From contig JAVVTR010000008.1 of assembly GCA_036653535.1 (NCBI GenBank), positions 1 to 64,000 on the forward strand: a stretch of DNA of 64,000 bases, written 5' to 3'. The stretch comes from JAVVTR01 sp036653535 (GTDB taxonomy: Bacteria > Bacteroidota > Bacteroidia > Bacteroidales > P3). Below, one piece after another: positions 52,205-62,492 of the stretch (the first letter of the stretch is position 1; each line of letters starts with the position of its first letter). A program made the translations under genes and the position numbers. Below the pieces are notes generated by a model that did not search any database, was not told the DNA's origin, and saw only the letters and a program-made list of their open reading frames with translations.

Positions 52205-52212
52205 TATCTTTG
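52205..52212 (+). promoter_or_regulatory. -7 box of recG
   Basis: TATCTTTG ends 5 bp before the recG ATG at 52218, which predicts a leaderless or nearly leaderless mRNA. Confidence 0.55.
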
Positions 52213-52217
52213 TATCT

Positions 52218-54320
52218 ATGTATAACTTCTTTGCTACAGACATAGAATATCTCAAAGGAGTAGGACCCGCCAAGGCCTTATTATTTAGGAAAGAGATAAA
52301 TATCCATTGTTTTGGAGATCTTCTTAATTATTTCCCGTTTCGCTATATAGACCGTAGTAACTATCTAAAAATTTCACAAATACGCGAAGATCAAAATTAC
52401 ATAGTACTAAAAGGTCGTATTCTAAAAGTAGAAGAAAAAGGATATGCACGTAATAAAAGGCTCACCGCTATCCTAAAAGACGACACCGGTGAAATAGAAC
52501 TTACTTGGTTTTCAGGTATCCATTGGATTGCCAATAAAGTAATTCCCGGTGCCTGGCTTTCCGTATTCGGAAAACCAACGCGGTATAAACACACTTTTAA
52601 CCTCACCCATCCGGAAATTGAAATATGGGATCCCAATACTCCTCCATCCATTCAAGAAAAAGGTTTACAACCCATCTACCCCACTACGGAAAAAATGAAA
52701 AACAAGGGTTTATCCCCCAAGATACTATCCTTAATTACCTTTCATCTTATTACCCAAGCAAAAGGTAGTATTCCAGAATTTTTACCTCGAAATATTATAG
52801 AACGTTATCAACTTTTATCGCGAGAAGAAGCCTATGTGCAAATTCATCACCCCTTGTCGATACGACACATGGAATGTGCCCGACAACGCCTGAAATTTGA
52901 TGAATTATTTCTACTTCAAATTTGTATTTTACGTGCCAAAAGACGAATTCACAAGCACATTGGTTTGAACTTCCATTGTGTGGGAGAAAATTTTTTATAT
53001 TTCTTTCATCATAATTTATCTTTTGAACTTACTACTGCTCAAAAGAGAGTAATTAAAGAAATACGTGCGGATACAAAAACGGGGTTTCAAATGAACCGAC
53101 TCCTACAGGGAGATGTAGGAAGTGGAAAAACCATAGTTGCTCTAATGAGTATGTTATTGGCCATAGACAATGGTTTCCAAACTTGCTTGATGGCTCCTAC
53201 CGAAATTTTAGCCAAACAACATTTTGTAAACTTTCAAAAGTTTTTGTCTAAAATGAATTTGAATATTGCTTTACTTACAGGTTCCACTCCAAAAAAAGAA
53301 AGAACTATTTTGTTAGAAGCTCTTTCTCAAGGTAAAATACAACTCCTTATTGGAACACATGCCCTAATTGAGGATAGTGTAATCTTTCAAAATTTAGGAC
53401 TGGTGGTAATAGACGAACAACATCGTTTTGGCGTAGCACAGAGAGCTCTCTTATGGGCAAAAAACTCCATAGCCCCTCATATTTTAGTGATGACCGCCAC
53501 TCCTATACCTCGCACCTTAGGCATGACCCTTTACGGAGATTTAGATCTTTCCGTTATTGACGAATTACCCCCAAATAGAAAGTCCATAAAGACCATACAT
53601 TTTACGGATCATAGCCGGCTGAAAGTGTTTGCTTTTCTAAAATCCGAAATAAAACAAGGACGTCAAATTTATGTCGTTTATCCACTAATTAATGAGTCTG
53701 AGAAATTAGATTTAAAAGATTTAATGGATGGTTACGATAGTATTACCCGTGCATTTCCTCTACCTGAATACGCCGTTAGTATTGTACACGGCCAAATGAA
53801 AGCAGAAGCAAAAAATTATGAAATGCAACGCTTTCTAAAAGGAGAAACTCAAATTATGGTTTCTACTACCGTTATTGAAGTCGGGGTAGATGTACCAAAT
53901 GCCAGCGTTATGCTTATTGAAAATAGCGAAAGATTTGGATTAGCTCAACTTCACCAACTAAGAGGTCGTGTAGGAAGAGGATCTGCCCAATCTTATTGCA
54001 TTCTCATGACCTCCGATCACTTAAATCCAGATGCAAAAGAAAGAATATCTACTATGGTTTCCACTTGCGATGGATTTAAAATAGCAGAAGCCGATTTAAA
54101 ATTAAGAGGTCCAGGAAACCTACAGGGAACCCAACAAAGTGGCATGTTAGAATTAAAGATAGCCGACTTAGTAGAAGACGAACCTATTGTAAATGCGGCA
54201 AGGTTCTCCGCTATGGAAATTTTACAAGAAGACCCCGACTTAGTATTGGAAAAAAACTTACCTTTGGCATGGGAAATGAAACAAAGCCGTCAAGATAGTT
54301 TTTGGGCTGAAATCAGTTAA
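52218..54320 (+). CDS. recG: RecG, ATP-dependent DNA helicase
   Basis: 700 residues. The N-terminal wedge/OB domain (VLKGRILKVEEKG, ELTWFSG) is followed by the helicase core: Walker A LLQGDVGSGKTIVAL near residue 295, LMAPTEILAKQHF, VVIDEQHRFGV (motif II), VMTATPIPRTL (III), STTVIEVGVDVPNA (V) and QLRGRVGRG (VI). It drives fork regression and branch migration of Holliday junctions, the same DNA structures cut by RuvC in this window. uvrA begins 3 bp after its stop. Confidence 0.95.
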   Translation: MYNFFATDIEYLKGVGPAKALLFRKEINIHCFGDLLNYFPFRYIDRSNYLKISQIREDQNYIVLKGRILKVEEKGYARNKRLTAILKDDTGEIELTWFSGIHWIANKVIPGAWLSVFGKPTRYKHTFNLTHPEIEIWDPNTPPSIQEKGLQPIYPTTEKMKNKGLSPKILSLITFHLITQAKGSIPEFLPRNIIERYQLLSREEAYVQIHHPLSIRHMECARQRLKFDELFLLQICILRAKRRIHKHIGLNFHCVGENFLYFFHHNLSFELTTAQKRVIKEIRADTKTGFQMNRLLQGDVGSGKTIVALMSMLLAIDNGFQTCLMAPTEILAKQHFVNFQKFLSKMNLNIALLTGSTPKKERTILLEALSQGKIQLLIGTHALIEDSVIFQNLGLVVIDEQHRFGVAQRALLWAKNSIAPHILVMTATPIPRTLGMTLYGDLDLSVIDELPPNRKSIKTIHFTDHSRLKVFAFLKSEIKQGRQIYVVYPLINESEKLDLKDLMDGYDSITRAFPLPEYAVSIVHGQMKAEAKNYEMQRFLKGETQIMVSTTVIEVGVDVPNASVMLIENSERFGLAQLHQLRGRVGRGSAQSYCILMTSDHLNPDAKERISTMVSTCDGFKIAEADLKLRGPGNLQGTQQSGMLELKIADLVEDEPIVNAARFSAMEILQEDPDLVLEKNLPLAWEMKQSRQDSFWAEIS

Positions 54321-54323
54321 TAA

Positions 54324-57167
54324 ATGAACGAAAAAGCATTACATATATACGGGGCAAGAGTTCATAATCTACAAAATATAGATCTTAGCCTTCCTCACGA
54401 TTCTTTGATTGTTATCACTGGCTTAAGTGGCAGTGGTAAGTCTTCTTTGGCTTTTGATACCATCTATGCAGAAGGACAAAGACGCTATATGGAAACTTTT
54501 TCCGCTTACGCCCGTCAATTTATTGGAAATTTAGAAAGACCTGATGTAGATAAAATAGATGGATTGAGTCCTGTTATCGCTATAGAACAAAAAACCACCA
54601 ATAAAAATCCACGCTCTACGGTTGGCACTGTTACGGAAATATATGATTACTTGCGCCTCCTTTACGCCCGTATAGGCGAAGCTTACTCTTATGTTACGGA
54701 AGAAAAAATGGTAAAATATACCGAAGAACAAATATTGGAATTACTGCTAAGTCACTATAGCAATCGGGATATTTTAATTTTGGCACCCTTGGTAAGTGGT
54801 AGAAAAGGACACTACCGAGAATTATTTGAGAATATTAGAAAACAAGGATTTCTAAAAGTGCGCATAGATGGTCAAATTCAAGAGATTACTTTTGGAATGC
54901 ATCTCGACCGATATAAGGTTCACAATATAGAACTAATAGTAGATAGAATTAATGTAAATACCAAAGAGGAAAAACGCTTAACTCAAAGTATGCAAACCGC
55001 CTTAAAACAAGGTAAAGGTATGTTGATGATATACGACCAATCCTCTAAAGAAGTTCGACACTATAGTAAAATGCTTATGTGTCCCTCTTCGGGTATTTCT
55101 TATCCAGAAGCGGAACCCAATACCTTTTCTTTCAACTCCCCTTATGGAGCCTGTCCTAACTGCAATGGCTTAGGAATAGAAATACAACCGGATTTACAAA
55201 AAATAATGCCCAACCCAAAACTCAGTATTCAAAAAGGAGGTATTGCCTTAATTCATACCGATAGTCGATCTGCTTGGAAAGAAAGTCAAATAGGGGGCAC
55301 TTGGATAATGAAACAATTGGAATTGATAGGAAAAAAACATCAATTCACTTTGGATACACCAATAAAAAACATTTCTTCGGAGGGTATAAATGCAATTCTT
55401 TACGGAGAAAAAGGAAAATTAATTACCAAAAATGAAATTGTAGGGGTCACCAATCGAGAAGAAATAGATTTCGAAGGCCTACTTAATTATCTTTTAACTT
55501 TATACAAAGAAGGTTTGCCGAGTATACAAAAATGGGCAAGCCAGTTTATGTCGCAACATATATGCAGCCACTGCCACGGCACTCGTCTTCAAACCATAGC
55601 CTTGCATTATAAAATAGTAGATAAAAATATAGCTCAATTATCCGCTATGAGTTTATTGGAACTGCAACAGTGGTTAGACCAAATGGAATCTCAACTAAGT
55701 CCATGGCAAAAAAAAATAGGTCACGAAATTCTACGAGAAATTAAAACCCGCATTCAATTTTTATTGGATGTTGGAATTGGTTATTTAAGTTTAGAAAGAG
55801 AATCTACTGGCCTTTCCGGCGGAGAATCTCAACGTATTCGCTTAGCAACACAAATAGGATCCAAATTAGTAGGAGTGTTGTATATTTTAGACGAACCCAG
55901 TATTGGCCTACACCAAAGAGATAATCACAAACTTATAGAATCTCTAAAACAATTGCGCAATATGGGAAATTCTGTTATTGTGGTTGAACACGATGAGGAT
56001 ATGATGCGAGCAGCTGACTATATTGTTGATATAGGTCCCGGTGCTGGAATTGAAGGAGGAAAAATTATGGCTTTTGGCGCTCTTCCCGAATTTTTAAAAC
56101 AACACTCCATTACCACCGATTACCTTAACGGACTAAAAAAAATAGAGCCTCCCATAGAAAGACGAAAAGGAAAAGAGAAAAGTATTATACTCTATGGAGC
56201 CTGTGGGCATAATCTTAAAAACATAAATTTAATTCTTCCCTTAAAGAAATTTGTTTGTATTACCGGCGTTTCTGGAAGCGGGAAATCTTCTTTAATAACC
56301 CAAACCTTACAACCCTTACTTAGTAAACACTTTTACCATTCCCATGCAGAACCTCTACCCTATAAAAGAGTAGAAGGCATAGAAAATATAGATAAGGTGA
56401 TAGAAGTAAATCAATCTCCTATTGGCCGTACTCCAAGATCCAATCCGGTTACCTACGTTGGTGTATTTGATGAAATTCGACAACTTTACGCCTCTTTACC
56501 AGATGCAAAAATAAGAGGTTATAAAGCGGGTCGATTTTCTTTCAACGTAAAAGGGGGACGTTGTGAACACTGCGGTGGAGCTGGTGTACAAACTATTGAA
56601 ATGAATTTTTTGCCAGATGTATATGTAACTTGTGAAGAATGTAATGGCAAACGATACAATAAAGAAACTTTAGAAATTCGCTATAAAGGAAAATCTATCA
56701 ACGATGTCTTAAATATGAGTATTTCGCAAGCGGTAGTGTTTTTCCAAAATATTCCACAAATTTTGCATAAATTGCAAACTCTGAATGATGTTGGTTTGGG
56801 ATATATTTCTTTGGGACAAGCCTCTACTACCCTTTCCGGAGGAGAAGCACAACGTATTAAATTAGCGGCAGAACTTTCCAAGAAAGAAACTGGAAATACC
56901 CTTTATATTTTAGATGAACCCACTACGGGTTTGCATTTTGAAGATATACGTATTTTATTAGATGTACTGCAAAAATTGGTAGACCAAGGAAATACCGTTT
57001 TAGTAATTGAGCACAATTTAGATGTTATTAAATGTGCCGATTATATTATAGATTTAGGACCGGAAGGCGGGAAAGAAGGAGGATATATTCTTGCACAAGG
57101 AACACCAGAAGAAATTATAAAAAACAAAAAAAGCTATACTGGCTTTTATTTAAAAGATATACTTTAA
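54324..57167 (+). CDS. uvrA: UvrA, excinuclease ABC subunit A
   Basis: 947 residues with the two ABC halves of UvrA. The first has GLSGSGKSSLAFDTIY near the start and the signature LSGGESQRIRLATQ with LDEPSIGLH. The second has GVSGSGKSS, LSGGEAQRIKLAAEL and LDEPTTGLH. The C-terminal zinc finger is complete (CEHC and CEEC). The first zinc module is not: where many UvrA proteins have CPxC, this one has CPSS before the normal CPNC. Nucleotide-excision repair damage sensor. Confidence 0.95.
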   Translation: MNEKALHIYGARVHNLQNIDLSLPHDSLIVITGLSGSGKSSLAFDTIYAEGQRRYMETFSAYARQFIGNLERPDVDKIDGLSPVIAIEQKTTNKNPRSTVGTVTEIYDYLRLLYARIGEAYSYVTEEKMVKYTEEQILELLLSHYSNRDILILAPLVSGRKGHYRELFENIRKQGFLKVRIDGQIQEITFGMHLDRYKVHNIELIVDRINVNTKEEKRLTQSMQTALKQGKGMLMIYDQSSKEVRHYSKMLMCPSSGISYPEAEPNTFSFNSPYGACPNCNGLGIEIQPDLQKIMPNPKLSIQKGGIALIHTDSRSAWKESQIGGTWIMKQLELIGKKHQFTLDTPIKNISSEGINAILYGEKGKLITKNEIVGVTNREEIDFEGLLNYLLTLYKEGLPSIQKWASQFMSQHICSHCHGTRLQTIALHYKIVDKNIAQLSAMSLLELQQWLDQMESQLSPWQKKIGHEILREIKTRIQFLLDVGIGYLSLERESTGLSGGESQRIRLATQIGSKLVGVLYILDEPSIGLHQRDNHKLIESLKQLRNMGNSVIVVEHDEDMMRAADYIVDIGPGAGIEGGKIMAFGALPEFLKQHSITTDYLNGLKKIEPPIERRKGKEKSIILYGACGHNLKNINLILPLKKFVCITGVSGSGKSSLITQTLQPLLSKHFYHSHAEPLPYKRVEGIENIDKVIEVNQSPIGRTPRSNPVTYVGVFDEIRQLYASLPDAKIRGYKAGRFSFNVKGGRCEHCGGAGVQTIEMNFLPDVYVTCEECNGKRYNKETLEIRYKGKSINDVLNMSISQAVVFFQNIPQILHKLQTLNDVGLGYISLGQASTTLSGGEAQRIKLAAELSKKETGNTLYILDEPTTGLHFEDIRILLDVLQKLVDQGNTVLVIEHNLDVIKCADYIIDLGPEGGKEGGYILAQGTPEEIIKNKKSYTGFYLKDIL

Positions 57168-57168
57168 T

Positions 57169-58875
57169 ATGACTTCTATTGAAATTATCTGCAAAAACAC
57201 CGGAATTCGGAAAGAATATCCAATAGGAATTTCTTTGGATAAAATTGCTAAGGATCAAAATATAAAATTAGAACATGATTTATTAGGAGCCAAAGTAAAC
57301 AATAAATTACGGGAATTAAGTTACGAAGTTTTTAAACCTAAAACTATCGAATTTATTGATGTCAATGACACCATTGGCTACCGTATGTATATGCGTTCTT
57401 TGGTATTTATCCTTTTTAAAGCCATACGCGATGTTTATCCCGGATTAACTTTAAAAGTGGAACACTCTTTACCTATTGGCTTCTATTGTGAATTAGAAGG
57501 CATAGAAAGTCGTATTAATAAGGATATGATTTTGCAAATAAGACAAAGGATGCAAGAAATTATACAAAAAAATTTACCCTTTGTTCGTAAACAAATTCCA
57601 ACTCCCGAAGCTATAGAGATTTTTAAAAAAAATGGGCTTGATGAAAAAGTGGCTCTCTTTGAAACCCGACAAGAATTATACACCTCCGTTTACCTTTTAG
57701 AAGATACTGCCAACTATTTTTATGGTTATCTTATTCCTTCTACCGGATACATAAAAAACTTCTATATAGATCGTTATTTTGGAAATGGATTAATTGCCGT
57801 TTGGCCCTCTTATGTAGAGCATTTGCAAAAGAACAGTAATATTATTTTACGTAGCTTTCTAAAAGAAGCAAGCCAAGGAGGAAGCAAATTATTTAAAATA
57901 TTCCAAGAACAAAAAAAATGGTTGGAAATATTGGGGGTTCCATACGTAGGAAAACTAAATAAAGAAATATTAGCTCATGGTCCCGGTCGTTTAATCAAAG
58001 TATCCGAAGCTCTACAAGAAAAGAAAATTGCAAGTATAGCCGATAATATTGCCCAATGTAAAGATTGCAAAATTATATTGATAAGTGGACCCTCTTCCTC
58101 TGGGAAAACCACTTTCTGCAAACGTCTTTCAGTACAATTGCAAGTTTTAGGATATAATACGGCAGAAATTTCCTTAGATGATTATTTCGTAGATAGAGAT
58201 AAAACGCCATTGGACGACAAAGGTGAATATGATTTTGAATCTATTAAAGCTATAGATATTCCGTTCTTCAACGAACAACTTTCCTCTTTAATGCAAACGC
58301 AAGAAGAAATAGAAATAGATTTACCTACTTTTGATTTTAAAGAAGGAAAAAGAAAATTTTTAGGTCGTAAATTAAAAATGACCCCAAAAACAATAATTAT
58401 TGTAGAGGGAATACACGGCCTTAACCCCCAATTAACTATGACAATTCCAAATAAATACAAGTATAAGATTTTTGTTTCGGCTCTTACGCACATAGGCATT
58501 GATACACAAAATCCGGTTCACAGCACGGATAATCGCCTCCTGCGCCGCATTGTAAGAGATCACAATTTCAGAGGCTATTCCGCTACGGAAACTTTAAAAA
58601 GATGGGAAAGTGTGAGGAAAGGAGAAAATAAAAATATTTTCCCTTTTCAAGAAAATGCAGATATTATGTTTAATTCTGCCCTTTTGTTTGAATTAGGGGT
58701 ATTAAAAAAACATGCAGAACCTCTCCTTACTGCAGTTCCTGAAAACACCAATGAATACCCTGAAGCCCAACGCCTACTCAAATTTCTTTCCTATTTTGTA
58801 CATATAGAAGAAAAAGAAATTCCACCCACTTCTATATTAAGAGAATTTTTAGGAGAAAGCAGTTTCCTTTATTGA
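57169..58875 (+). CDS. Nucleoside/uridine kinase-like protein with TGS and ThrRS-like N-terminus
   Basis: 568 residues. The first about 60 form a TGS-type domain (KEYPIGISLDKIAKDQ, LLGAKVNNKLRELS). The next stretch (about 65-265) looks like the second additional domain of threonyl-tRNA synthetase (LKVEHSLPIGFYCEL). Residues about 300-540 are a P-loop kinase of the uridine kinase/phosphoribulokinase group (ISGPSSSGKTTFCKRLS, AEISLDDYFVDRDKTP, IVEGIHGLNP). This three-part layout is typical of a conserved family annotated as nucleoside kinase. Substrate uncertain. It follows uvrA by 1 bp. Confidence 0.88.
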   Translation: MTSIEIICKNTGIRKEYPIGISLDKIAKDQNIKLEHDLLGAKVNNKLRELSYEVFKPKTIEFIDVNDTIGYRMYMRSLVFILFKAIRDVYPGLTLKVEHSLPIGFYCELEGIESRINKDMILQIRQRMQEIIQKNLPFVRKQIPTPEAIEIFKKNGLDEKVALFETRQELYTSVYLLEDTANYFYGYLIPSTGYIKNFYIDRYFGNGLIAVWPSYVEHLQKNSNIILRSFLKEASQGGSKLFKIFQEQKKWLEILGVPYVGKLNKEILAHGPGRLIKVSEALQEKKIASIADNIAQCKDCKIILISGPSSSGKTTFCKRLSVQLQVLGYNTAEISLDDYFVDRDKTPLDDKGEYDFESIKAIDIPFFNEQLSSLMQTQEEIEIDLPTFDFKEGKRKFLGRKLKMTPKTIIIVEGIHGLNPQLTMTIPNKYKYKIFVSALTHIGIDTQNPVHSTDNRLLRRIVRDHNFRGYSATETLKRWESVRKGENKNIFPFQENADIMFNSALLFELGVLKKHAEPLLTAVPENTNEYPEAQRLLKFLSYFVHIEEKEIPPTSILREFLGESSFLY

Positions 58876-58927
58876 GAAACTGTCGGAAATTTTCCTTACT
58901 TTTAACTGCTAAAACAAAGTACCCAAT

Positions 58928-60247
58928 ATGACAACTATTACCTCCACAGAAAAAATTTATCGTTTATTTAGAAAATATCGCAAAATTTGTACGGACACCC
59001 GACAATTAGAGCGAGATTCAATTTTTATAGCTCTCCACGGAGAAAAATTCGATGGAAACACCTTTGCTAAGCAAGCTTTAGAAGCAGGATGCAGCTACGC
59101 TATCGTAGATAATGTGAAGTTTGCGAAGGGGGAACGATGCTTATTAGTGGAAGACTGCCTACAATGTCTTCAATCCTTAGCCAATTTATATCGTAGAGAT
59201 ATGTTTATACCTTTTATTGGTATTACAGGAACCAATGGAAAAACCACCTCCAAAGAACTTATAAACTCCGTATTATCGATACGTTTTCGAACTTTTGCGA
59301 CGAAAGGAAATTTAAACAATCACATTGGTGTTCCTCTTACTATTCTATCTATTCCCAGTAATACAGAAATTGCAATTATAGAAATGGGGGCAAGTCATGT
59401 AGGAGAAATAGCTAATTTATGTAATATTTGTTTACCTACCCATGGATTAATTACCAATATTGGGAAGGCACATTTAGAAGGTTTTGGGTCTTTTGAAAAT
59501 ATTGTTAATACTAAAACGGCCTTATATCGTTTTATTCAGAAAACCCATGGAAAATCGTTTGTAAACGGAGACAATGCTTTGCTTATGGATAAGTCTAAAG
59601 ACTTGGAAAGATTTTGCTACGGAAGCGGTGCTAATCAATATTTACAGATGGAGTATATAAGCAATGAAAGCATTATGTTAAAATGTAAACTTATAGGTTC
59701 TTCCTCTGCACCAAACATCACGGAAATTAATACCAACGTAATAGGAGATTATAATTTAGAAAATGCAGCAGTAGCCGCCTGTATTGGACGTTATTTTGGC
59801 CTAAGTGACAGGGAAATTAAAGAAGGCATAGAAAAATATGAGCCTAAAAATTTACGTTCACAAATCATACAAACCAAAAACAACGTTCTTATTGCCGACA
59901 CATACAATGCCAATCCTACCAGTATGTATGCTTCTATTAAAAACTTTTTAGCCATGCCATCTCCCTATTCAAAAATTTTCATTATCGGGGATATGCTGGA
60001 ATTAGGTAAATTTGCCAAGGAAGAACATCAAAAAATTGTAGATTTATTAAAAGAAAACGATGCTGCTCAAGTGTTTTTAGTGGGTCCTTTGTTTTCCAAA
60101 ACCGACAAATTTAGTGCCTGCAAAACCTTTTCCAAAGCAGAAGATCTGATAGAACACCTTAAAAACCATCCCTTAAAGCAGAACTATATTTTAATTAAAG
60201 GTTCTAGAGGAGTACAGTTGGAAAAAGTATTAGATATTTTAAAATAA
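58928..60247 (+). CDS. murF: MurF, UDP-MurNAc-tripeptide:D-Ala-D-Ala ligase
   Basis: 439 residues. The Mur ligase pattern is complete: the N-terminal UDP-binding part (CTDTRQLERDSIFIAL), the ATP loop GITGTNGKTTSKEL, NLNNHIGVPLTIL, IIEMGASHVGEI, the central domain up to NVIGDYNLENAAVAACI and the C-terminal DTYNANPTSM and IIGDMLELGKF. It adds D-Ala-D-Ala in peptidoglycan assembly. The gene lies alone here, 52 bp after the nucleoside kinase, and is probably co-transcribed with it. Confidence 0.95.
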   Translation: MTTITSTEKIYRLFRKYRKICTDTRQLERDSIFIALHGEKFDGNTFAKQALEAGCSYAIVDNVKFAKGERCLLVEDCLQCLQSLANLYRRDMFIPFIGITGTNGKTTSKELINSVLSIRFRTFATKGNLNNHIGVPLTILSIPSNTEIAIIEMGASHVGEIANLCNICLPTHGLITNIGKAHLEGFGSFENIVNTKTALYRFIQKTHGKSFVNGDNALLMDKSKDLERFCYGSGANQYLQMEYISNESIMLKCKLIGSSSAPNITEINTNVIGDYNLENAAVAACIGRYFGLSDREIKEGIEKYEPKNLRSQIIQTKNNVLIADTYNANPTSMYASIKNFLAMPSPYSKIFIIGDMLELGKFAKEEHQKIVDLLKENDAAQVFLVGPLFSKTDKFSACKTFSKAEDLIEHLKNHPLKQNYILIKGSRGVQLEKVLDILK

Positions 60248-60274
60248 GGATATCATAGAGTGATTTTTTTTCAC

Positions 60275-60282
60275 TACCTTTG
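60275..60282 (+). promoter_or_regulatory. -7 box of the TolC/HlyD/ABC exporter operon
   Basis: TACCTTTG, 28 bp before the ATG at 60310. Confidence 0.55.
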
Positions 60283-60309
60283 TTTTCAAGTAAAAAGTGT
60301 AAATAATAT

Positions 60310-61560
60310 ATGCGTAAGCTGAAACATTATATTTTATTGTTTTTTCTTTGTGTCGGATACCCTGCCTATTCTCAATCCTCAGTGAGTTTGGATTCTTGTA
60401 TAGCATGGTCCCTACAAAATTATCCGTTAATTCAACAGTTACAACTTATTGATTTGTCGCGCGATTATAGCATTGACAATATCAACACAGGGTATATTCC
60501 TCATGCAAATATTTTTGCTTTCGGTGGTTATATAGATGGCATTCCCCAACTCACCCCCAATACTGCTTCCGAACCCTGGAGATTTATGGGTGCCATAAAT
60601 GTAGAACAAACTATTTGGGATGGTGGCCAAATGCTGAAGAATAAAAAATTAACTAAAACACAAGCCGAGATAGACAAGCAAAATATTCGCATTAATCTTT
60701 TTGAATTACGATCGAAAGTTAGTGAAATATTTTTCGGCATACTTTTAATACAAGAACAAAAAAAAGAAATACATCTCCAAGAAAACAATCTAAATCAATC
60801 TTTAAAATCGGTAGAAACCGCTATAAAAAATGGTACCGCTTACTACTCCGATTTAGATGAAGTCAACGTTGCCTTATTGAATCTCGATCAAAAATTGTCA
60901 CAACTACGTGCGTTAGAGAATTCTTATCGGGAAATGCTTACCATGTTTACTCACCGAAACATTGTAGAAAATACTGTATTAGAACGCCCAGTTATACAGA
61001 TGTCTTTAAACGACAGTATAGAAAAGCGTCCAGAATTACAACTTTTTGATAATCAAAAAAAATTATTAGATGCCCACAATCCAGGCGCAGGAGAAGCTTT
61101 ACCAAGAGTAAGTTTAATGGGACTTGGAGGTCTAATAGCTCCTGAATTTAAGATGAATCAAACTTCTTTGAATCATCTCTTGATGGGTGGTCTTACCGTT
61201 ACTTGGCCTATCGGAGGAAGAACCTATACCATGGGCATGGATAAAAAACGTTTAAGTATAGAAAAACAAAAGATAGATAATCAGCAGGAAACTTTTATTT
61301 TCAATACCAAACTATCTTTAAGTCAACATGCAAGCAAAATTAGACAATGGGACGAGATGCTAATAAGCGATGAAAAAATCGTAGATCTTCGCAATAAAAT
61401 AAAAAAATCAGCGGAAACTAAATATGAAAATGGTACTATTACCATGACCGAACTTTTGCGTTGCATCAATGAGGCAAGTCTTGCTAAACAAAATAAAGAC
61501 CTGCATGAAATACAAAAACTACTTACTATTTACCAATATAATGCCGATTTAGGATATTAA
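60310..61560 (+). CDS. TolC-family outer-membrane efflux channel
   Basis: 416 residues with a signal peptide (YILLFFLCVGYPAYSQ). Two outer-membrane-efflux repeats are visible, the first around residues 15-210 with VSLDSCIAWSLQNYPLIQ, the second around 235-410. Heptad-like helices (ELRSKVSEIFFGILLIQEQKKEI; LSLSQHASKIRQWDEML) line the periplasmic tunnel. First gene of an operon with an HlyD-family adaptor and two ABC ATPases, so a tripartite exporter across both membranes is expected. Substrate unknown. Confidence 0.87.
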   Translation: MRKLKHYILLFFLCVGYPAYSQSSVSLDSCIAWSLQNYPLIQQLQLIDLSRDYSIDNINTGYIPHANIFAFGGYIDGIPQLTPNTASEPWRFMGAINVEQTIWDGGQMLKNKKLTKTQAEIDKQNIRINLFELRSKVSEIFFGILLIQEQKKEIHLQENNLNQSLKSVETAIKNGTAYYSDLDEVNVALLNLDQKLSQLRALENSYREMLTMFTHRNIVENTVLERPVIQMSLNDSIEKRPELQLFDNQKKLLDAHNPGAGEALPRVSLMGLGGLIAPEFKMNQTSLNHLLMGGLTVTWPIGGRTYTMGMDKKRLSIEKQKIDNQQETFIFNTKLSLSQHASKIRQWDEMLISDEKIVDLRNKIKKSAETKYENGTITMTELLRCINEASLAKQNKDLHEIQKLLTIYQYNADLGY

Positions 61561-61581
61561 AATCATAGTATAAATACACGT

Positions 61582-62481
61582 ATGAAACACATAAATTTGA
61601 TATTTTCCGGTATTTTACCCTGTTTGTTTTTAATGGTTTCTTGCCATAATGGGGAGGGTGTATATGATGCTTCTGGCACCTTTGAAGCTACCGATATGGT
61701 GGTATCGGCTCAGGCCAATGGAACTATTTTACAATTAGATGTGAATGAAGGGGATTCAGTAGCAAGCAATCAAACACTGGGGTTTATCGACACCACTCAG
61801 TTGTTTCTACAAAAACGTATGCTTACCATAGGAAAAGTAGCCACTTTAAATAAACGTCCCAATGTTGGCAAACAAATTGCGGCCATACAAGTAGCCCTAG
61901 CCCAAGCCAAAGCAGAAGAAAAACGCATAGAAAACCTATATAAGGGTGATGCTGCTACAGAGCAACAATTAGATGATATACGCTCTAAAGTACGCCAACT
62001 ACAAGCGCAACTCAATGCACAAACCAATAATTTGGAAAATAATATTACCGTTATAGATGCAGAAAGTTCAGCCCAAGAAGTACAAATTGCACAGGTAGAA
62101 GATCAGCTATTAAAATGTAGAATTTACAGCCCTATCTGCGGAATTGTATTGGATAAATATGCACAAAAAGGAGAGCAAGCTTCTATGGGTAGGCCACTCT
62201 TTAAAGTAGCCGATTTAAATCATATGGTATTAAGGGCTTATATTACCTCCTCCCAAATATCTAATTTAAAATTAGGACAAAACGTAGAAGTGTTTACTTT
62301 GCAAAAAGAACAAACACAAAGCTACCCCGGAAAAATAACATGGATTTCCGATCAAGCTGAGTTCACACCAAAAACCATACAAACCAAAGACGAAAGAGCC
62401 AATTTGGTTTATGCTATAAAAATTTCCGTAATAAATGACGGTTATTTAAAAATCGGTATGTATGCCGATGTTAAATTTTAA
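61582..62481 (+). CDS. HlyD/YbhG-family periplasmic adaptor lipoprotein
   Basis: 299 residues. The lipoprotein signal ends LFLMVSCHN. The adaptor has the lipoyl/barrel-sandwich half-motif ASGTFEATDMVVSAQANGTI, a coiled-coil hairpin (about 95-180, with AAIQVALAQAKAEEKRIE and LDDIRSKVRQLQAQL), the second sandwich half (CRIYSPICGIVLDKYAQKGE) and a beta-barrel domain. It bridges the inner-membrane ABC transporter and the TolC channel. 21 bp after the tolC-like gene and 11 bp before the first ATPase. Confidence 0.88.
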   Translation: MKHINLIFSGILPCLFLMVSCHNGEGVYDASGTFEATDMVVSAQANGTILQLDVNEGDSVASNQTLGFIDTTQLFLQKRMLTIGKVATLNKRPNVGKQIAAIQVALAQAKAEEKRIENLYKGDAATEQQLDDIRSKVRQLQAQLNAQTNNLENNITVIDAESSAQEVQIAQVEDQLLKCRIYSPICGIVLDKYAQKGEQASMGRPLFKVADLNHMVLRAYITSSQISNLKLGQNVEVFTLQKEQTQSYPGKITWISDQAEFTPKTIQTKDERANLVYAIKISVINDGYLKIGMYADVKF

Positions 62482-62492
62482 ATTTCTTGCTT

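Noticed and set aside
60258..60275. AGTGA/TCACT hairpin before the tolC-like gene
   Set aside because: A 5-bp stem around a T-run is too weak to call a terminator or operator.
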